A DNA stretch of 32,344 nt from Woeseiaceae bacterium. Lineage in GTDB: Bacteria > Pseudomonadota > Gammaproteobacteria > Steroidobacterales > Woeseiaceae. The notes under the pieces are model-generated. The model ran no database searches. It was not told the DNA's origin and was given only the letters and a program-made list of their open reading frames with translations. The position numbers were made by a program, and so were the translations under genes. This document shows positions 1-6,445 of the stretch, piece after piece. The DNA lies in NCBI GenBank assembly GCA_011772865.1, contig WVYQ01000011.1, positions 50,225 through 82,568 on the forward strand, read 5' to 3'. Position 1 is the stretch's first letter. Each line of letters begins with the position of its first letter.

Positions 1-371
1 CCGCGGCGCAGCATGACAAGATCTTTTAGCTGCTCGGGCATGTCGAGCTCTTCGAGCGTGGGCAGCTCCGAGGTAATGTAACGCAGCACCATGGCCACGT
101 TGCTGCGCTGGTGGAATACGTTGACGCGGAAACGGCCGAGACCGGGCTCGGACAATGCGAAGTCGACCTCGAGTTCCCTGGTAAATGTTTCGAGCTGGTC
201 CTCGTTCATCAGTTCGAGCGCTGCCTGCTTGACCATCTTCGGCGTCATCTCGAGCTTGTTGACTGGCATGATCTTGCCGTCGATCTTGATCTTGGCCGGC
301 GAAAACGGCGCAAAGAAAAGGTCGGACGCCTTCTTCTCGACCATCAGCTTGAATAAGGGTTTGACGTTCAT
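1..371 (-). CDS. PilT/PilU-family pilus ATPase, third paralogue (3' end outside window)
   Basis: About 123 N-terminal residues are visible, starting at ATG 371; the gene runs off the window before the Walker A motif. The visible part is the PAS-like N-terminal domain of PilT-family ATPases: an ASDLFF stretch near residue 16, KIDGKI near 29, MNEDQLETF, GRFRVNVF, and the linker SELPTLEEL before the RecA-like core. These match PilU more closely than PilT in my judgement. It follows pilU by 15 nt on the same strand, so it is probably cotranscribed. No clear Shine-Dalgarno sequence precedes the ATG, which suggests coupling to pilU translation. Expected role by family: accessory motor ATPase at the inner-membrane base of type IV pili. 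Whether the catalytic motifs are intact cannot be seen here. Confidence 0.85.
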   Translation of the reverse strand, partial: MNVKPLFKLMVEKKASDLFFAPFSPAKIKIDGKIMPVNKLEMTPKMVKQAALELMNEDQLETFTRELEVDFALSEPGLGRFRVNVFHQRSNVAMVLRYITSELPTLEELDMPEQLKDLVMLRR

Positions 372-386
372 CGATTAGCCGGCCGC

Positions 387-1544
387 TCAGAACGTCTGCG
401 CCGTGTCTTCTTCCATGATCCGCAAGCTTTCGGACTGCTGATCGGCGATAGACGAATCGCGTTTACTCTCAAGCTTGACCCTGAGGCGCAGCTCGTTCTT
501 CGAGTCGGCGTTGCGCATGGCTTCCTCGTAGGAAATCGTGCCGCTTTCGTACAGGTCGAACAGCGCCTGGTCGAACGTCTGCATGCCGAGTCGCGTCGAT
601 TTGGCCATGATCTCCTTGATCTGCCCGACCTCGCCTTTGAAGATCAGGTCCTGGATCAATGGCGTGTTGAGCATGATTTCCATTGCCGCCACACGGCCCA
701 CACCACCCTCACGCGGAATCAGGCGCTGAGAGATGAACGCTTTCGTGTTCAGCGACAGGTCCATGAGCAGCTGCTGGCGGCGCTCCTCGGGGAAGAAGTT
801 GATGATGCGGTCAAGCGCCTGGTTCGCGCTGTTAGCGTGCAAGGTCGCGAGGCAGAGATGGCCCGTTTCGGCAAACTGGATGCCGTATTCCATCGTCGCC
901 TTGTCGCGGATCTCACCGATCAGGATCACGTCGGGCGCCTGGCGCAGCGTGTTCTTGAGCGCTGCGTGCCAGGTCTCGGTGTCCACGCCGACCTCACGCT
1001 GCGTGATCACACAGCCTTTATGCGGATGGACGTACTCGACCGGGTCCTCGATCGACACGATATGCCCTCGCGAGTTCTCGTTGCGGTGACCGATCATGGC
1101 AGCCAGCGTCGTCGACTTACCGGAGCCCGTACCACCAACGACGATACACAGGCCGCGCTTGTTCATGACGACATCCTTGAGAATCGGCGGCAGTTCGAGA
1201 TCTTCGAGTGTCGGTATTTCAGTCGTGATCGTTCGCAGCACCGCACCGACGTAGCCTTGCTGGATGAACGCGCTCACGCGGAAACGGCCGATACCCTGTG
1301 GCGAGATCGCGAAATTGCACTCCTTGGTCGCATCGAACTCCTTGATCTGCTTGTCGTTCATGATTGCCCGAACCATGATCGCTGCCTGATCCGGTGACAG
1401 GGGATTGTCGGTGGCCTTGTGAATCGTGCCATCAACCTTGATCGCCGGCGGGAAGCCCGCGGTAATGAACAGGTCCGAGCCCTCTCGCTCAACCATCTTC
1501 CTGAGCAGGTTCTGCGTCAGCCGTACCGCTTGTTCGCGTTCCAT
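387..1544 (-). CDS. pilU: PilU, accessory type IV pilus retraction ATPase
   Basis: This 385-residue protein has the PilT/PilU architecture: an N-terminal domain (GSDLFITAGFPP at about 22-33, GRFRVSAF at about 87) and a RecA-like ATPase core. The core carries Walker A GGTGSGKST (137-145), an Asp box around SIEDPVEY, Walker B VILIGEIRD (206-214) and a His box ETGHLCLATLHA. The AIRNLIRE signature of PilT is replaced by LIQDLIFKGE, as expected for PilU, and the C-terminal tail is longer and charged. In characterised species PilU works with PilT to give force during pilus retraction at the cytoplasmic face of the inner membrane. A good Shine-Dalgarno sequence (AAGGAGAGG) precedes ATG 1544. It lies 36 nt downstream of pilT. 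Confidence 0.95.
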   Translation of the reverse strand: MEREQAVRLTQNLLRKMVEREGSDLFITAGFPPAIKVDGTIHKATDNPLSPDQAAIMVRAIMNDKQIKEFDATKECNFAISPQGIGRFRVSAFIQQGYVGAVLRTITTEIPTLEDLELPPILKDVVMNKRGLCIVVGGTGSGKSTTLAAMIGHRNENSRGHIVSIEDPVEYVHPHKGCVITQREVGVDTETWHAALKNTLRQAPDVILIGEIRDKATMEYGIQFAETGHLCLATLHANSANQALDRIINFFPEERRQQLLMDLSLNTKAFISQRLIPREGGVGRVAAMEIMLNTPLIQDLIFKGEVGQIKEIMAKSTRLGMQTFDQALFDLYESGTISYEEAMRNADSKNELRLRVKLESKRDSSIADQQSESLRIMEEDTAQTF

Positions 1545-1580
1545 AGTGCGCCTCTCCTTCGGGGACTCGCAGGGGAATCC

Positions 1581-2621
1581 CTAGAAGTTCTCCTTCTGCA
1601 CGGCCCTGAACCGCGCCTCTTCCTTGTTGATCAAACCCTTCGCCATCAGGTCGGCAAGGTTCTGATCGAGTGTATGCATGCCCGCGGCCTGGCCCGTCTG
1701 AATGGCCGAGTACATTTGTGCGATCTTGCCCTCCCGGATCAGGTTCCTGATCGCGGGCGTTCCGATCATGATCTCGTGCGCCGCTATGCGGCCGCCACCG
1801 ATCTTCTTGAGCAGAGTCTGCGAAATCACAGCGCGCAATGACTCCGACAACATCGCGCGGACCATTTCCTTTTCCGCTGCAGGGAATACATCGACGACAC
1901 GGTCGATGGTTTTCGCGGCCGAACTCGTGTGCAGCGTGCCGAATACGAGGTGCCCGGTCTCGGCCGCTGTCAGCGCGAGGCGAATCGTCTCGAGATCACG
2001 GAGCTCGCCGACGAGAATGACGTCGGGATCCTCACGCAAAGCCGAGCGCAGCGCCTCATTGAAGCCGAGCGTGTCGCGGTGGACTTCACGCTGGTTGATC
2101 AGTGATTTCTTGGACTCGTGCACGAACTCGATCGGATCTTCGATCGTGAGGATGTGATCGGGCTTGTTCTCGTTGATGTAGTCGACCATCGCCGCCAGGG
2201 TGGTACTTTTGCCCGAGCCCGTAGGTCCGGTCACCAGTACGATTCCCCGGGGATGCATCGAGACATCCTTGAAGATCGCGGGCGCGCCCAGATCATCGAG
2301 CGTGAGGATTTCGGATGGAATCGTACGGAAAACCGCGGCAGAGCCGCGATTCTGGTTGTAGGCGTTGACGCGAAAGCGGGCGAGCTTCGGAATTTCGAAT
2401 GAGAAGTCGGTCTCGAGAAATTCCTCATAGTCCTTGCGCTGCTTGTCATTCATGATGTCGTAAATCATGCTGTTGACATCTTTATGAGTCAGCGCGGGCA
2501 TATTGACACGCTTGATGTCGCCGTCGACACGGATCATCGGGGGCACGCCGCCTGACAAGTGCAGGTCGGAGGCATTGTTCTTAACCGTGAACGACAACAG
2601 TTGGGCAACGTCGACGGCCAT
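1581..2621 (-). CDS. pilT: PilT, type IV pilus retraction ATPase
   Basis: This hexameric AAA-type ATPase drives pilus retraction and twitching motility. The 346-residue product is the usual PilT length. Visible motifs: NNASDLHLSGG near the N-terminus, Walker A GPTGSGKST (132-140), an Asp box at LTIEDPIEF, Walker B VILVGELRD (201-209), a His box ETGHLVFGTLHT, and the retraction-specific signature AIRNLIREGK (290-299). I chose ATG 2621 because a GGGAG Shine-Dalgarno sequence lies just upstream and the protein then begins MAVDVAQLL like other PilT proteins; an in-frame upstream codon at 2642 lacks this support. It is first in a run with pilU and a third paralogue, and divergent from yggS, an arrangement also known from Pseudomonas. 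Confidence 0.97.
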   Translation of the reverse strand: MAVDVAQLLSFTVKNNASDLHLSGGVPPMIRVDGDIKRVNMPALTHKDVNSMIYDIMNDKQRKDYEEFLETDFSFEIPKLARFRVNAYNQNRGSAAVFRTIPSEILTLDDLGAPAIFKDVSMHPRGIVLVTGPTGSGKSTTLAAMVDYINENKPDHILTIEDPIEFVHESKKSLINQREVHRDTLGFNEALRSALREDPDVILVGELRDLETIRLALTAAETGHLVFGTLHTSSAAKTIDRVVDVFPAAEKEMVRAMLSESLRAVISQTLLKKIGGGRIAAHEIMIGTPAIRNLIREGKIAQMYSAIQTGQAAGMHTLDQNLADLMAKGLINKEEARFRAVQKENF

Positions 2622-2704
2622 ATTTCTCCCTCTAATGGACAACCGGACTTACCATAACCCGGCCCTGATCCGAGCCTAGTATAGCGAAGCACTCGGAGTA
2701 AAAC
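2622..2704. promoter_or_regulatory. Divergent promoter region between pilT and yggS
   Basis: This 83-nt spacer must hold the start signals of both the pilus ATPase genes and the yggS group. A good -10-like TATACT reads leftward at 2683-2678, and an overlapping TATAGC reads rightward at 2680-2685. I see no convincing -35 box at standard spacing for either. The pilT Shine-Dalgarno sequence (GGGAG) and the yggS one (CGGAG) lie at the two edges. Confidence 0.35.
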
Positions 2705-3391
2705 GTGATTAGAGTCACGGAAAACTTGCGAAAAATCCGCGATTTGCTGGCGAAAGCTGCCGCGGATGCTGGGCGTGACCCGCAAACCGTCCGTTTGCTG
2801 GCGGTCAGCAAGAAACAACCGCTCGATCGCATCAACGAGGCAATAGCCGCCGGCCAGCGACATTTTGGCGAAAACCAGGTCCAGGAAGGAATCGAAAAGG
2901 TCACAAAAATCGATGATCCGCGCCTCACCTGGCACTTCATCGGGCACCTGCAGACCAACAAGACGCGCACGGTGGCCGAACACTTCGCGTGGGTGCATTC
3001 CGTCGACCGGCTGAAGATCGCCCGGCGCTTGTCGGAGCAGCGCCCCGAGGAACTGCCTGACCTCAATATCTGCATCCAGGTCAACGTCGACGAAGAGGCG
3101 TCCAAGTCGGGCGCGACAATCGCCGAGACTGTTGATCTCGCCAGGGCGATCGCCGAGCTACCGCGACTCAAACTGCGGGGCCTCATGTGCCTGCCGGCCA
3201 TCCGGCACGGCTTCGAGCAACAACGGCTGCCTTTTCGGCGATTGCGCGGCCTTGCCGATGATCTTCGCGCCAACGGTATGCCGGTGGACACGCTGAGCAT
3301 GGGCATGACCGACGATTATCGTGCTGCGATATTCGAAGGCAGTACAATCGTCAGGATCGGAACTGCAGTATTTGGTGCCAGGACTGAATGA
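2705..3391 (+). CDS. yggS: YggS/PLPBP-family pyridoxal phosphate homeostasis protein
   Basis: This 228-residue PLP-binding protein has the alanine-racemase-like barrel fold but no known enzyme activity; the family buffers vitamin B6 and affects amino-acid pools. Visible signatures: the PLP lysine in LLAVSKKQP (K36), HFGENQVQE, WHFIGHLQTNK, the SMGMTDDY phosphate-binding segment and the RIGTAVFGAR C-terminus. Translation starts at a GTG with CGGAG about eight bases upstream. The gene sits immediately ahead of proC (1-nt gap) and yggT, the classic yggS-proC-yggT order. One segment around 175-195 (AIRHGFEQQRLPFRRL) differs from the common family consensus but the reading frame is intact. Confidence 0.95.
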   Translation: MIRVTENLRKIRDLLAKAAADAGRDPQTVRLLAVSKKQPLDRINEAIAAGQRHFGENQVQEGIEKVTKIDDPRLTWHFIGHLQTNKTRTVAEHFAWVHSVDRLKIARRLSEQRPEELPDLNICIQVNVDEEASKSGATIAETVDLARAIAELPRLKLRGLMCLPAIRHGFEQQRLPFRRLRGLADDLRANGMPVDTLSMGMTDDYRAAIFEGSTIVRIGTAVFGARTE

Positions 3392-3392
3392 C

Positions 3393-4220
3393 ATGAGTGG
3401 TTACAGGGTCGGATTCATCGGCGGCGGTAACATGGCGCGGGCGCTGGTCGGCGGCCTCGTGTCGAGTGGATTCCCGCCGGCCAACCTGCTCGTCTCCGAT
3501 CCGGACGAGAGCCGGCGCGCAATTCTCGAGCATGACCTGCCCGGTGTGACGATCACAGACGATAACGATGCCGTTGCCGCTGGCGCTGACTGTCTTGTGC
3601 TGGCCGTCAAACCCCAGCTCATGCGCGAAGTTTGCGAGTCGCTTGCCCCGGCCGTGCAGAAGTCACGCCCGCTGATCATTTCGGTTGCGGCCGGCACTCA
3701 TAGCCGCGATATCGATACCTGGCTCGGCGCAGACCTGCCCATCGTGCGGGTCATGCCGAATCAGCCCGCCCTCTTGTTGCAGGGTGCGTCCGGCCTGTTT
3801 GCGAACGAGTTGACGACCAACGAACAGCGCGATCGCGCCACCGAGATCATTTCGGCCGTCGGCAGCGTCGTGCATGTCCGCGATGAGGACGACATCGACG
3901 CGGTCACCGCGATCTCCGGAACCGGGCCTGCGTATTTCTACTTCCTCATCGACATGTTGATTCGTTCAGCCGAGGATTTTGGCCTGGACCCGCAGGCAGC
4001 ACACAAACTGGTCATGGACACGGCAAAGGGGTCAGCATCATTGGCAGCCGTTAGCGGCGAGACCATGCAGGCCATGATTGAGCGTGTGCGTTCGCCCGGC
4101 GGCACGACGGCAGCAGCGTTCGAGGTATTTGACAATGAGAATGTCCGTAAAATATTTGCGAAAGCATTTGCCGCAGCCAAAGATCGCGCCATCCAACTCG
4201 CTGATGAGACAGACAAATGA
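3393..4220 (+). CDS. proC: Pyrroline-5-carboxylate reductase
   Basis: This enzyme reduces L-pyrroline-5-carboxylate to L-proline with NAD(P)H, the last step of proline synthesis. The 275-residue product has the usual length. The N-terminal Rossmann motif is VGFIGGGNMARALVGG, starting at residue 5; the C-terminal dimerisation and catalytic domain contains AISGTGPAYFYF and the signature RSPGGTTAAAFEVF. I chose ATG 3393, two bases after the yggS stop, because the protein then starts directly before the Rossmann strand. Its stop overlaps the yggT start in an ATGA, indicating translational coupling. RocD at 6446 makes the same P5C substrate from ornithine. Confidence 0.96.
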   Translation: MSGYRVGFIGGGNMARALVGGLVSSGFPPANLLVSDPDESRRAILEHDLPGVTITDDNDAVAAGADCLVLAVKPQLMREVCESLAPAVQKSRPLIISVAAGTHSRDIDTWLGADLPIVRVMPNQPALLLQGASGLFANELTTNEQRDRATEIISAVGSVVHVRDEDDIDAVTAISGTGPAYFYFLIDMLIRSAEDFGLDPQAAHKLVMDTAKGSASLAAVSGETMQAMIERVRSPGGTTAAAFEVFDNENVRKIFAKAFAAAKDRAIQLADETDK

Positions 4221-4765
4221 TTGCAGCACTTGATTACATCATCCAGGCCGTCTCGAGCCTTGTCATCTTCGTCATTCTGCTGCGCTTCTGGTTGCCTTGG
4301 TTTCGCGTCGACTTTCGCAACCCCGTTGCCCAGGGAATACTGAAATTGACCTCGCCACTGGTTATCCCTTTACGGCGGATACTCCCGCCGATTGGCCGCG
4401 TGGACACGGCAACCGTCGTCGTTGTTTTCGCTATTCAGTATCTGACGATTGTCGTACGTCTGTTTCTTGTCGGCGCCAGCGGCGCGTTCGGACCCTTAGC
4501 ACTAACGTCGATCATCTACCTGGGTATAGCAACGGCCAACCTGTTCATGCTGGTCATCATCGTCCATATCCTGCTTGGATGGTTTGCCCCGGGCGTCTAC
4601 AACCCGGTTACCGCATTGGTCTCATCGATTTCAAATCCGTTGTTGAGTCCGTTCCGGCGCCTTGTTCCGCCACTTGGCGGCTTCGACATTACGCCGGTAA
4701 TTCCGCTGATATTGCTGGGCGCTGCGACGCGCCTGTTAATGTCATGGGCGCCTATACCCATTTGA
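4217..4765 (+). CDS. yggT: YggT-family integral membrane protein
   Basis: This 182-residue protein consists of two similar halves of the YggT family, each with hydrophobic helices around a re-entrant proline-rich segment (PLRRILPPIGRVD in the first half, PFRRLVPPLGGFD in the second). About four membrane segments can be drawn, near residues 5-25, 68-85, 92-122 and 155-178. It overlaps proC by four bases (ATGA). The biochemical role is not settled; links to osmotic tolerance and envelope processes have been suggested for the family. Confidence 0.93.
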   Translation: MIAALDYIIQAVSSLVIFVILLRFWLPWFRVDFRNPVAQGILKLTSPLVIPLRRILPPIGRVDTATVVVVFAIQYLTIVVRLFLVGASGAFGPLALTSIIYLGIATANLFMLVIIVHILLGWFAPGVYNPVTALVSSISNPLLSPFRRLVPPLGGFDITPVIPLILLGAATRLLMSWAPIPI

Positions 4766-4766
4766 T

Positions 4767-4781
4767 GGTCTGTCGCAGACC
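4767..4781 (+). other. Small perfect hairpin after yggT
   Basis: Directly after the yggT stop, GGTCTG and CAGACC form a perfect six-base stem with a TCG loop. No T-run follows, so it is not a standard intrinsic terminator. It may protect the 3' end of the yggS-proC-yggT message or act as a partial attenuator. A -10-like TATAGT sits just downstream, before the DUF4426 gene. Confidence 0.3.
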
Positions 4782-4829
4782 GGGCCGGAAATAGTTTATA
4801 GTCGGCGAAACGGGAGAGGGACACGCATC

Positions 4830-5303
4830 ATGACAATCACAAGAACATTGATTGCCCTGTCAGTTATCGGACTCGCATCTGCCTGCGGCGGGCCGAGCGA
4901 ACCTGGCGATGTACCCGAAGCGCAACCCGCCGGCGCAACCAGTTCCGACATTGGTGATTACGTCGTACATTTCAGCGCACAAACAACCGATCAGTTGCCG
5001 CCCGAAGTTGCTCGAGCCTATAACATCGTGCGCAGCAAGAATCGCGCGATGCTCAACGTGTCCGTACTCCGCGAGGCCGATAACGTGTCCGTCGAAGCAA
5101 AGGTGATGGTGAAGACTGTCAATCTGACCGGCCAACTCAAGAACATCACGATGCGGCAGATCAATGAGCAGGACGCAATCTACTACATCGGCGAGTCGCC
5201 TGTCGCGAACCGCGAGACGTTGATATTCGACATCAGCGTGACGCCGCAAGGGTCCACAGAGGTCTCCGAAGTACGTTTCAAACGCCAGTTTTTTACAGAC
5301 TGA
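4830..5303 (+). CDS. DUF4426-family lipoprotein
   Basis: The 157-residue product starts with a lipoprotein signal: a short basic start, a hydrophobic stretch and lipobox LASAC with the modified cysteine at 19. A low-complexity linker follows, then a beta-rich domain (about 45-157) with the family's recognisable stretches GDYVVHFSAQTTD, PEVARAYNIVRSKN and AMLNVSVL. The function of DUF4426 is not known. The residue after the lipid cysteine is glycine, which favours outer-membrane sorting. A strong Shine-Dalgarno sequence (GGGAGAGG) lies upstream. In Pseudomonas a relative lies downstream of metX and metW after yggS-proC-yggT; here those two genes are absent and this gene directly follows yggT. 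Confidence 0.88.
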   Translation: MTITRTLIALSVIGLASACGGPSEPGDVPEAQPAGATSSDIGDYVVHFSAQTTDQLPPEVARAYNIVRSKNRAMLNVSVLREADNVSVEAKVMVKTVNLTGQLKNITMRQINEQDAIYYIGESPVANRETLIFDISVTPQGSTEVSEVRFKRQFFTD

Positions 5304-5341
5304 ATTCCTCTCATATTTTGTGATATCGTCCCGCAGCGCGA

Positions 5342-5367
5342 CGGGCTCGACCCGGTTTTGTTTTTTT
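5342..5367 (+). terminator. Possible weak intrinsic terminator between the DUF4426 and HU-like genes
   Basis: CGGG and CCCG (5342-5345 with 5351-5354) form a short stem with a CTCGA loop, followed by a T-rich tail that includes seven consecutive T residues at 5361-5367. The stem is only four base pairs, so termination would be partial. The HU-like gene's AGGAG ribosome site starts at 5369, so the element may serve as leader structure instead. Confidence 0.35.
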
Positions 5368-5383
5368 CAGGAGTCAGTTTTTG

Positions 5384-5704
5384 ATGGCAACGAATACCAA
5401 GAAGCCACCGACCAAGTCGGAAATCTACGGAAAGATCGCTGAGGACACGGGTTTGACGCGCAAGGATGTCGCTGCAGTTTTCGACTCATTGAATGGCCAG
5501 ATCAAGAAGAACCTGAGCGGTCATGGCGCAGCCGGCACGTTCACCGTGCCGGGCCTCTTGAAGATGCGGGTCGTGAAAAAGCCGGCGCGCGAAGCTCGCA
5601 AGGGCGTCAATCCGTTCACGGGTGAGGAAATGATGTTCAAGGCCAAGCCAGCCAGCAAGGTCGTCAAGATCTCGCCTTTGAAAGGCCTCAAGGACATGGT
5701 CTAG
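5384..5704 (+). CDS. HU/IHF-family DNA-binding protein
   Basis: This 106-residue basic protein has the bacterial histone-like fold: a lysine-rich N-terminal tail (1-12), two helices with SEIYGKIAEDTGLTRKDVAAVF (12-33), and the beta-arm region with NPFTG at 76-80. It is longer than classical HU (about 90 residues) because of the N-terminal tail and a longer arm. The usual GRNP at the arm tip reads GVNP, so the normally conserved arginine is missing. Expected role: nucleoid binding or bending; the specific partner is unknown. ATG 5384 is preceded by AGGAG at 5369-5373. The gene ends at a strong terminator and is probably monocistronic or the last of its unit. Confidence 0.9.
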   Translation: MATNTKKPPTKSEIYGKIAEDTGLTRKDVAAVFDSLNGQIKKNLSGHGAAGTFTVPGLLKMRVVKKPAREARKGVNPFTGEEMMFKAKPASKVVKISPLKGLKDMV

Positions 5705-5728
5705 CGTCGCAGCTATAGCGCAACAGGG

Positions 5729-5754
5729 AAAGCCGGGCCCTGCCCGGCTTTTTT
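5729..5754 (+). terminator. Strong rho-independent terminator after the HU-like gene
   Basis: A ten-base perfect stem (AAAGCCGGGC at 5729-5738 with its complement at 5742-5751) has a three-base loop and a run of T to 5754. It lies 25 bases after the HU-like stop and just before the convergent hydrolase gene's stop. Read leftward it has only three T residues, so it mainly serves the plus strand. Confidence 0.88.
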
Positions 5755-5755
5755 G

Positions 5756-6403
5756 TCAGTTCCCGGCAACGAAATCCATCACGGCCTGACGAAGATCGTT
5801 AAGCCTGCCGTGAAAAAAATGTTCGGCGCCCGTCATAACCAGGAGTTCGGGTCCGGGTTCGAGACTGTCGATCCATTCGACTGTCTCGTCGACTTCGACG
5901 AGTTCATCTTCGTCGCCCTGTATGATCAGCCACGGACAGTCGGGCTGCCCCTCGAGATTGTTGGCAAAACGGTAGATGGCCGGCGCTACGCTGACCAGGC
6001 CGGCGACCGGGCTCACCAGGGCGGCGCGCACCGCAATTGCTGCGCCGAACGAAAAGCCTGCGAGCCAGAGCGGCACATCGGGATATCGCGTCTGCAACCA
6101 CGCCACTGCCGCGCGGGCGTCGTCGAGTTCGCCGACGCCGTTGTCATAGGCCCCTTCGCTCCCCTCCGTGCCACGAAAGTTGAAACGCAATACCGCAAAC
6201 CCCGAGCGTACGAAAGCGCGTGCCAGGCTGTGCGCAACCTTGTTGTGCATCGTGCCGCCATGCTGGGGATGTGGATGCAGCACCACGGCAGCGCCGCGTA
6301 TGCCTGAAGCGCCAGCGCCTTCGAGTATCGCCTCGAGTTTCCCGGCCGGACCCGGTATCGCCAGCTTCCCCGAGCGCGGCAGATTGTTCACATTTGACGT
6401 CAA
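5756..6403 (-). CDS. Alpha/beta hydrolase (COG2945-like)
   Basis: This 215-residue soluble alpha/beta hydrolase has an oxyanion-side motif LHPHPQHGGTMHNKV (42-56) typical of COG2945 proteins, a strand-turn FNFRGTEGSEG, the nucleophile elbow GFSFG (serine 118), an acid in QGDEDELV (about D164) and the histidine in GAEHFFHG (H195). The triad is complete, so it is probably an active esterase or thioesterase-like enzyme; the substrate is unknown. The start is uncertain: TTG at 6403 or GTG at 6391, both inside or beside a perfect palindrome, with AAGGGA upstream. It is divergent from rocD and convergent with the HU-like gene. Confidence 0.87.
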   Translation of the reverse strand: MTSNVNNLPRSGKLAIPGPAGKLEAILEGAGASGIRGAAVVLHPHPQHGGTMHNKVAHSLARAFVRSGFAVLRFNFRGTEGSEGAYDNGVGELDDARAAVAWLQTRYPDVPLWLAGFSFGAAIAVRAALVSPVAGLVSVAPAIYRFANNLEGQPDCPWLIIQGDEDELVEVDETVEWIDSLEPGPELLVMTGAEHFFHGRLNDLRQAVMDFVAGN

Positions 6404-6445
6404 ATCCCTTAGCCTAAGTGAATGTTATTGCTGTAAAATTTCGGC
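6392..6445. promoter_or_regulatory. Compact divergent promoter with two palindromes (hydrolase / rocD)
   Basis: A perfect 14-base palindrome, ATTTGACGTCAAAT, occupies 6392-6405 and covers the possible hydrolase start codons. A second inverted repeat, CTTAG-C-CTAAG, lies at 6408-6418. A -10-like TAAAAT at 6434-6439 reads toward rocD; a start point seven bases downstream would fall at the rocD ATG, so its message could be leaderless, in line with the missing Shine-Dalgarno sequence. The palindromes could bind a regulator controlling both genes. Confidence 0.45.

Noticed and set aside
2632..3306. Minus-strand open frames antisense to yggS
   Set aside because: yggS has all its family motifs and a good ribosome site; the antisense product is Arg/Ser-rich, typical of a shadow frame.
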